A stretch of DNA of 46,901 nucleotides. Source: UBA11612 sp963662375 (GTDB lineage: Bacteria > Pseudomonadota > Alphaproteobacteria > Rhodospirillales > Rhodospirillaceae). Of the stretch, positions 41,078 to 46,901 are shown piece after piece. The first letter of the stretch is position 1, and the number at the start of each line of letters is the position of its first letter. The stretch spans positions 1 to 46,901 of the forward strand of contig CAXXRP010000006.1 of assembly GCA_963662375.2 (NCBI GenBank), read 5' to 3'. The position numbers were made by a program, and so were the translations under genes. Below the pieces are notes generated by a model that saw only the letters and a program-made list of their open reading frames with translations, was not told the DNA's origin and ran no database searches.

Positions 41078-44000
41078 TTATTCATGGGCTGATGCCAGCG
41101 CCGCCATTTCACCCAACACCGCCTGTAGTCCCTTCACGCGTCCGCTCGGCGTTTCCCAAAGGCGCACGAAAACTAACTTGTGATCCGGGCGGAGCTTGAC
41201 TGCCCCTGACTGCTTCGAAATAAAGTCCACCAAAGCGGCAGGATTTGGGAACGTGTTGTTGCGCAACGTCACCACTGCCCCCTTGGGGCCAGCATCGACT
41301 TTCTCCACGTTCGCTTTGCGGCACATGGCCTTGATGGCCACAACGTCTAGCAAGTTTTCCACCTCCGGCGGAAGCGAACCAAAACGGTCGATAAGCTCGG
41401 CGGCAAACCCATCTATTTCCCCTCGTTCTGCCAAGCCGCCGATGCGCCGATAGAGGGACAGTCGAACGCCAAGATCCGCGACATAGGTTTTGGGGATCAA
41501 GACAGGAGCGCCCGTGTTGATTTGGGGTGACCAATCGTCAGTGGTTGCAGCGATGTCAGGTGCGTCCCCCGCCCGTACCGCCGCTACGGCCTCTTTCAAC
41601 AAGTGCTGATAAAGCTCTACGCCCACCTCCCTGATATGGCCGGATTGCTCTTCGCCTAAGAGATTGCCCGCACCGCGGACGTCCAGATCGTGGCTAGCCA
41701 GGGAAAAGCCGGCGCCAAGGCTGTCCAGGGTTTGCATAACATCTAGGCGTTTTTCCGCGTTAGCCGTTGGCTTGCGGTCCGCGGGTAACGTCAAATACGC
41801 GTACCCACGAGATTTTCCACGCCCAACGCGGCCGCGCAATTGGTAGAGCTGAGATAGTCCGAACATATCAGCGCGGTGGATGATGATGGTATTTACCTCC
41901 GGCATGTCTAACCCAGACTCGATGATATTGGTGGAAAGCAGAACGTCGAACTTTCCATCGGCGAATGCCGTCATTACATCTTCCAGAGCTGCTGGACGCA
42001 GCTGTCCATGCGCGACGGCGTATTTCACTTCGGGCACTAATTTTTCCAAGCGGTTCGCCGCGTCACTCATATCGGTAACCCGCGGGCATACGTAAAAAGT
42101 TTGTCCGCCACGGAAGCGCTCCCGCAATATGGCCTCGCGAATGACGACCGGATCGAAAGGAAGTACAAATGTCCGGACGGCAAGACGATCCACCGGCGGT
42201 GTCGCGATTAGGCTTAATTCACGCACACCGGTGAGCGCCATCTGCAAGGTTCTGGGGATGGGCGTGGCGGACAGTGTCAGGACGTGCACCTCAGAACGTA
42301 GTTGCTTCAAGCGTTCCTTATGCGCGACGCCGAAATGATGCTCTTCATCGACAATCAGAACGCCAAGGTTCTTGAAGGAAATCCCGTTCGCCAATAGGGC
42401 ATGGGTACCGATAGCGACATCCACGGTGCCGTCGGCAAGACCCCGCTCCACCGCGTCCGTTTCTTTAGCGCCCACCAAACGGGAAAGCTGGCCAATCTTG
42501 AGCGGAAAGCCCGCGAACCGTTCGGTAAAGGTCTTATAGTGCTGACGGGCTAGGAGCGTTGTGGGGACAACGATCGCAACCTGCAAACCAGACATCGTCG
42601 CCACGAAAGCCGCGCGCAGGGCCACCTCGGTCTTGCCAAAGCCGACGTCGCCGCAGATGAGCCGGTCCATAGGCGAGCCCTTGGTCAGGTCTTCCAGGGT
42701 ATCCGAGATGGCCTTCATTTGATCGTCGGTTTCGACGTAAGGAAAGCCTGCACAGAACTCGTCGAACACACCTTCTGGGGGTAGCGCCTCTGGGGCGTCC
42801 TTTAGCTGCCGAGCCGCGGCGATGCGGATGAGTTGCTCGGCCATATCCCGGATCCGTTCTTTGAGCTTGGCCTTACGCGCCTGCCAGGCCGCACCGCCAA
42901 GTCTATCCAACTGCACGCCGGCCTGTTCCGAGCCAAAACGGGAGAGAACTTCTATATTCTCTACAGGGACATAGAGGCGATCATTGCCATAATAGGTGAG
43001 CTGCAGGCAATCGTGCAGTGCCCCACCAACGGTTAGGGTTTCCAGTCCATCGTAACGACCGATGCCATGCTCGACGTGAACCAACAGGTCCCCTTCCGAA
43101 ATCTGAGACGCATCAGCGATGAACGCATCGGCGCGCCGGCGCTTTTTTGCCGCCCGAACCAGCCGGTCGCCGAGCAAGTCCTGCTCGGTGATAACCGCAA
43201 GATTCTTGGTCGCGAAGCCCCGTTCCATGGGCAGACAAATCGCTGCCAACTTAGTTTTGTCCACCGCCACGAGTTCATCCCATGCCTCTACGTCTGCAAA
43301 AGCAGTAAAACCATGGGCCTCCAAGACGCCCAGAAGGCGGGCTTTGGAACCAACGCTGGCCGCGGCGAGCACAACCTGCCGCCCTGCTATTTGCTCCGCT
43401 TTTACGTGGGCGGTAAAAGCCTCAAAAACGTTCTCATTGGGCCGGGCCCGGACGTCGCTAAAATCGCGACCCAGTCGGGCGCCGGCATCCTCTGCCCCAC
43501 TTACGTCCGCGACCTCATAGGTTCTGAATGCGGTCACAACGCGGTCGCTGAGCCGCCGCACCCATTCGGCTTCATCCAGAAACATCAATTCAGGCGGAAC
43601 CGGGTGATAGATGATGCCACTTTCCCGGAGTGAGAGTTTCGTGCCCTTCGTGCTTGAGGCGTCCACCAAGCGCCGGGCTTCGTAGTAGTCGCGGATGTTC
43701 TCTAGGCGCACGGCAACGGATTCTTCGATGGCGTGGTCTAGACTGATACTTGCCGCGGGCGCGTAGTCGAATAGAGACTCGAGCCCGTCATGAAACAACG
43801 GCAACCAGTGCTCTTGACCAAGGAAGTTCCGGCTTTCGGATATCGACTCGTAGAGGGCGTCTCCACCAGCTACAGCCCCAAAAAATTCCCGATACTTAGT
43901 TCGAAAGCGAGCTATGGATTCTGGGTTCAGGATTGTTTCGCTCATAGGCTTAAGAGACACAGCAGTGCGGCCGCCAGTGGTTCGCTGGCTGACAGGATCA

Positions 44001-44584
44001 AAGGTGCGGATGGTTTCAATATCGTCACCGAAAAGGTCAATGCGCACCGGTTCTTCAAGCCCAGGTGGGAATAAGTCGATTAGGCCGCCGCGCACTGCAT
44101 ATTCGCCGGACTCCATGACCTGTTCCGCGCGCACGTATCCGTTAGCGGCAAGAAAGGCATTCAGTTTTTCTCGCTCCAAGGATCCCTGAACGGTGATCTC
44201 CAGTCCAGAATCCCGCAAGGTGCCCGTCTTTGGGACCCGCTGCATCACCGCGCTCACCGTGGTTATGATCAGACGGCTTTGGCCTTGCGATGGGGGCACC
44301 GTCAGGCGCGTGAGCGCGTCAATGCGTCGCGCCATAACCTCTGCATTGGGGGACACTCTGTCGTAAGGGAGGCAATCCCAACCCGGAACCGTGATAATCT
44401 CGATATCCGGCGCAAAAAAAGCGACGGTTTCCGCAAGGACGGTCAACCGCAGCTCATCCCTGGCAACGTGTAGTGTCGAATCTCTTAGGGTCGCGCGGGC
44501 CCGGTCGGCCAGTACCAGTGCGTCATACCCCTCCGGTACGCCGTGAAGTACGCGGGCATTAATTTTACTCAAAAAGCCTTCCAT
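41078..44584 (-). CDS. mfd: Transcription-repair coupling factor Mfd
   Basis: 1168 residues, normal length. N-terminal UvrB-homology domains (about 1-340, EIITVPGWDCLPYDRVSPN), RNA-polymerase interaction domain near 495-560 (EGDLLVHVEHGIGRYDGLETL), then a RecG-like helicase: Walker A GDVGFGKTEVALRAAF near 625, DEEHHFGV, TLSATPIPRTLQMAL, QLRGRVGRG; C-terminal autoinhibitory domain from about 1020. It pushes stalled RNA polymerase off DNA lesions and recruits UvrA. Start ATG 2 bp after the sdhE stop, so the two are cotranscribed. No damage seen. Confidence 0.98.
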   Translation of the reverse strand: MEGFLSKINARVLHGVPEGYDALVLADRARATLRDSTLHVARDELRLTVLAETVAFFAPDIEIITVPGWDCLPYDRVSPNAEVMARRIDALTRLTVPPSQGQSRLIITTVSAVMQRVPKTGTLRDSGLEITVQGSLEREKLNAFLAANGYVRAEQVMESGEYAVRGGLIDLFPPGLEEPVRIDLFGDDIETIRTFDPVSQRTTGGRTAVSLKPMSETILNPESIARFRTKYREFFGAVAGGDALYESISESRNFLGQEHWLPLFHDGLESLFDYAPAASISLDHAIEESVAVRLENIRDYYEARRLVDASSTKGTKLSLRESGIIYHPVPPELMFLDEAEWVRRLSDRVVTAFRTYEVADVSGAEDAGARLGRDFSDVRARPNENVFEAFTAHVKAEQIAGRQVVLAAASVGSKARLLGVLEAHGFTAFADVEAWDELVAVDKTKLAAICLPMERGFATKNLAVITEQDLLGDRLVRAAKKRRRADAFIADASQISEGDLLVHVEHGIGRYDGLETLTVGGALHDCLQLTYYGNDRLYVPVENIEVLSRFGSEQAGVQLDRLGGAAWQARKAKLKERIRDMAEQLIRIAAARQLKDAPEALPPEGVFDEFCAGFPYVETDDQMKAISDTLEDLTKGSPMDRLICGDVGFGKTEVALRAAFVATMSGLQVAIVVPTTLLARQHYKTFTERFAGFPLKIGQLSRLVGAKETDAVERGLADGTVDVAIGTHALLANGISFKNLGVLIVDEEHHFGVAHKERLKQLRSEVHVLTLSATPIPRTLQMALTGVRELSLIATPPVDRLAVRTFVLPFDPVVIREAILRERFRGGQTFYVCPRVTDMSDAANRLEKLVPEVKYAVAHGQLRPAALEDVMTAFADGKFDVLLSTNIIESGLDMPEVNTIIIHRADMFGLSQLYQLRGRVGRGKSRGYAYLTLPADRKPTANAEKRLDVMQTLDSLGAGFSLASHDLDVRGAGNLLGEEQSGHIREVGVELYQHLLKEAVAAVRAGDAPDIAATTDDWSPQINTGAPVLIPKTYVADLGVRLSLYRRIGGLAERGEIDGFAAELIDRFGSLPPEVENLLDVVAIKAMCRKANVEKVDAGPKGAVVTLRNNTFPNPAALVDFISKQSGAVKLRPDHKLVFVRLWETPSGRVKGLQAVLGEMAALASAHE

Positions 44585-44586
44585 GT

Positions 44587-44865
44587 TTAACGCTCGGCGA
44601 GGCTGCGATAGTAGGCCAGGACACAGTCAAACAGGGTCCCCACCCACCGGTCGGGAACCGGTATCCGTCCCATAAACCAGTCCATGAGATCGGCATCGGC
44701 AACGTCCAGGAGCTCGTCGGCCTCATCTAGCTTTTCGTCTGGAATTTCGGAGATATTCTGCCTAAAGAATCCGCCCACCACGGCGTCGGACTCTTTGGTT
44801 CCGCGATGTGTCGCCCGATACAGAATTCTTTTGCGTCGAATGTCGGTCAAAGGGTGGTGTGCCAC
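44587..44865 (-). CDS. sdhE: Succinate dehydrogenase flavin-insertion factor SdhE
   Basis: About 92 residues from GTG 44865; the TTG at 44850 (LTDIRRKRILYRATHRGTKESD) is also possible, and the frame is open to 44913. The RGxxE signature (HRGTKESD) and the GGFF, DELLDVADADLMDWFMGRIP pattern are diagnostic of SdhE (YgfY, DUF339), which helps attach FAD covalently to the SDH flavoprotein. Size fits the family (85-95). It lies between mfd and the divergent recG, the usual alphaproteobacterial layout. Confidence 0.93.
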   Translation of the reverse strand: MAHHPLTDIRRKRILYRATHRGTKESDAVVGGFFRQNISEIPDEKLDEADELLDVADADLMDWFMGRIPVPDRWVGTLFDCVLAYYRSLAER

Positions 44866-44969
44866 GGTCCAGACAAAAACAGCCCCTGGGTCGGGCCAGG
44901 GCTGACCACCCACGGGTTGGTAGGGTATATAACGGAAGCGTCCACCCTGTCAGCCCGTCTAAAAGCAGC

Positions 44970-46901
44970 ATGGCCTCACTCCGTCCGTCAGTCCTAAATC
45001 CACTGTTTGCCGCAGTTACCACCCTGCCCGGCATCGGGCCGCGCCTCGTAAAACTCGTAGAACGGGTCGCGGGCAAAAAGGTCGTGGACCTGCTCTGGCA
45101 TTTACCGGTCGGCATCGTCGACAGGCGATTTTCTCCAATGATAGGGGAGGCCCCGTCGGGCAAAATTGCCACCGTCACCGTCACAGTGCTCGCCCACTCG
45201 CCACCTCCACCGCGTAACCGGCGAATTCCCTACCGTGTGACCTGCGGCGATGAGACCGGCCAAATAACATTGGTGTTCTTCCATGCCCATGCCGACTACC
45301 TAGAACGCGCCCTGCCCGTGGGTCAAAAACGCGTTGTCAGCGGCAAGGTAGAGCTGTTCGACGGCAAGCGGCAGATGACTCATCCCGACCACATCGTTCT
45401 CTTGGAAGAAATCCTCGACATCAAGCGTGTGGAGCCGGTGTATCCCTTGACAGAAGGGCTATCTCCCAAGACCCTTAGCAAGGCCATCCTAACGGCATTG
45501 GGGAAGGCCTCCGACCTCACCGAGTGGCTCGATCCCGCCTACATGAAACGCCAAGGTTGGCCGACCTGGCGCGAGGCCCTGCGGCAAGCCCATGCGCCGG
45601 AAGACGAGTCTGTACTCGGTTTTTCCCATCCCGCCCGCGAGCGGCTGGCGTTCGATGAATTGCTTTCGAACCAGTTAGCGCTCGCTCTCGTGCGTCTTAA
45701 GACACGAAAACAGCGAGGACGCTCCCTCACCGGCGATAATTCTCTACACCGAAAGGTTGAAGCGTCGCTACCGTATGAGCTCACCGGTGCTCAACGGCGG
45801 GCCCTGAAGGACATCGCCGGGGACATGGCCGGTGAATACCGCATGTTGCGCCTTTTGCAAGGCGACGTCGGCAGCGGCAAGACAGTGATTGCCCTCATGG
45901 CAATGCTAGCGGCGGTGGAAAGCGGATGTCAGGCGGCGCTTATGGCACCGACGGAAATATTGGCCCAGCAGCACTGCAAAACCTTAAAGCCTATGTGCGA
46001 AGCCGCCGGCATACGCATTGAGGTTTTGACATCGCGCACCAAGGGGAGCACGCGATCAGCATTGTTGAAAGATATCGCGAGCGGCCAAGTAAATATCCTG
46101 GTTGGAACTCACGCTCTTTTTCAAAAGGGCGTTAAATTCCGTGACCTAGCCTTTGCAGTGATCGACGAACAACACCGATTCGGTGTTCATCAACGTCTCG
46201 AACTCACGTCCAAAGGAAACGGAATCGACGTGTTGGTCATGACGGCGACACCCATCCCGCGCACTCTCACCCTTACTGCCTATGGCGACATGGACGTCTC
46301 ACGGCTGGATGAAAAACCGCCGGGGCGGATGCCGGTGGATACGCGGCTGGTGAAACTGGAGCGTCTGTCAGAAACAGTCGATGCAGTAACAAGAGCGGTG
46401 GCTAGCGGCGCTAAGGTGTACTGGGTGTGCCCGCTTGTGGAGGAGTCTGAAAAGATTGATCTGGCGGCGGCAGAAGATCGCCATGCGCATTTGCGCGCAC
46501 TTATGGGTCAGAAGGTCGCCCTCATACATGGCAAGATGAAACCCGCCGAGAAGGACGCGGCCATGGAAGCCTTTGCTGGTCATGCGGAGGGCGGAGCAGA
46601 GGTTCTGGTAGCAACAACGGTTATTGAAGTCGGCGTGGACGTGCCGGATGCCACGATTATGGTCATTGAGCATGCTGAACGCTTCGGCTTGGCCCAGTTG
46701 CACCAGTTGCGCGGGCGTATCGGCCGCGGCGGCAAAGCAGGTACGTGCCTGCTGCTGTATTCCACGCCGCTCACCGAAATCGCGAAAGCACGCCTCGCTA
46801 AGCTCCGGGAAAGCGACGACGGTTTCCTAATTGCAGGAGAGGATTTACGTTTGCGCGGAGGCGGCGAAGTGCTGGGCACCCGTCAAAGTGGGCTTCCGGA
46901 G
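44970..46901 (+). CDS. recG: ATP-dependent DNA helicase RecG, 3' end outside window
   Basis: 644 codons visible from ATG 44970 with no stop before the edge; about 50 residues are missing at the C-terminus. The wedge domain with OB fold (PYRVTCGDETGQITLVFFHA) occupies about 1-200; helicase motifs follow: I GDVGSGKTVIALMA, Ia APTEILAQQH, II DEQHRFGV, III MTATPIPRTL, V ATTVIEVGVDVPDA, VI QLHQLRGRIGRGGKAG, and the TRG region starts RLRGGGEVLGTRQSG. RecG remodels stalled replication forks and Holliday junctions. The ~105-bp gap to sdhE must hold both divergent promoters; a CAGCCCCTGG/CCAGGGCTG hairpin lies there at about 44879-44903. Confidence 0.97.
   Translation, partial: MASLRPSVLNPLFAAVTTLPGIGPRLVKLVERVAGKKVVDLLWHLPVGIVDRRFSPMIGEAPSGKIATVTVTVLAHSPPPPRNRRIPYRVTCGDETGQITLVFFHAHADYLERALPVGQKRVVSGKVELFDGKRQMTHPDHIVLLEEILDIKRVEPVYPLTEGLSPKTLSKAILTALGKASDLTEWLDPAYMKRQGWPTWREALRQAHAPEDESVLGFSHPARERLAFDELLSNQLALALVRLKTRKQRGRSLTGDNSLHRKVEASLPYELTGAQRRALKDIAGDMAGEYRMLRLLQGDVGSGKTVIALMAMLAAVESGCQAALMAPTEILAQQHCKTLKPMCEAAGIRIEVLTSRTKGSTRSALLKDIASGQVNILVGTHALFQKGVKFRDLAFAVIDEQHRFGVHQRLELTSKGNGIDVLVMTATPIPRTLTLTAYGDMDVSRLDEKPPGRMPVDTRLVKLERLSETVDAVTRAVASGAKVYWVCPLVEESEKIDLAAAEDRHAHLRALMGQKVALIHGKMKPAEKDAAMEAFAGHAEGGAEVLVATTVIEVGVDVPDATIMVIEHAERFGLAQLHQLRGRIGRGGKAGTCLLLYSTPLTEIAKARLAKLRESDDGFLIAGEDLRLRGGGEVLGTRQSGLPE

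Noticed and set aside
1..46901. CRISPR arrays, rRNA genes
   Set aside because: No regularly spaced direct repeats and no rRNA landmarks were found on reading through either strand.

Overview
ORIGIN. The right end carries recG, sdhE and mfd in the divergent layout common in Alphaproteobacteria. Together with a TRAP transporter, Rieske-type oxygenase genes, a DUF1499 protein and a FrnE-like DsbA protein, this suggests a free-living, probably aquatic, alphaproteobacterium. That placement is inferred from gene order and families only. The core genes at the right end are intact; most of the first 38 kb is accessory DNA rich in insertion sequences and broken genes.

LAYOUT. (1) 1-5.0 kb, minus strand: an integrase-headed island end. 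One intact tyrosine recombinase, a second broken by two frameshifts and a recombinase C-terminal relic are followed by three uncharacterised genes: a 'GNDGNYLQH' protein, a GIY-YIG-like nuclease and a DUF6884/YaaA-like protein that runs off the window. (2) 5.0-7.8 kb: almost gene-free, with iteron-like inverted repeats, IS21-like end repeats and an orphan copy of a leader found again before two Sel1 genes. (3) 7.8-20.7 kb: two copies of an exported gene set cut up by IS6-family elements. The complete copy (14892-20450, minus) is an operon of an unknown 'KTIGLVL' protein, a DUF1587/1595/1592/1588/1585 lipoprotein with a CxxCH motif, a Tat-exported DUF1552 (HXXSHH) protein and a secreted Y-x4-D repeat protein. 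The other copy (7800-13842, plus) has DUF1552, KTIGLVL and Y-x4-D genes but no DUF1592 gene. (4) 20.7-29.3 kb: a decayed Sel1 gene, a membrane protein, MFS and 'GAPKGN' relics, a frameshifted Rieske oxygenase with a separate Rieske ferredoxin, a DUF305-LVIVD fusion, an IS6 remnant, an intact Sel1 gene and a Rap1a-like gene frameshifted in a T8 tract. (5) 29.2-37.7 kb: a frameshifted YdeP-type molybdoenzyme, a TRAP transporter (dctP-dctQ-dctM), an M20 peptidase and a wrecked epoxide hydrolase gene. (6) 37.8-46.9 kb: small ORFs, a CheY relic, a SnoaL-like protein, DUF1499, a DsbA/FrnE protein, an OmpA relic, then mfd, sdhE and recG.

HOW THE PARTS MAY WORK TOGETHER. The strongest candidate for an undescribed system is the four-gene exported module in region 3: all four products carry export signals, two paralogous sets lie within 13 kb, and IS6 ends bracket them. 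It could be an envelope redox or polymer-processing complex, but nothing in the sequence fixes a substrate. The second candidate is the three-gene cargo behind the integrases, whose position and nuclease-like member would suit a defence or mobile-element function. TRAP transporter, M20 peptidase, epoxide hydrolase and Rieske oxygenase look like acquired catabolic genes, several now broken by single-base changes in homopolymers. Those lesions are either real decay or consensus errors in the assembly; the long intact ORFs of mfd and recG argue against a very high error rate but do not exclude it.
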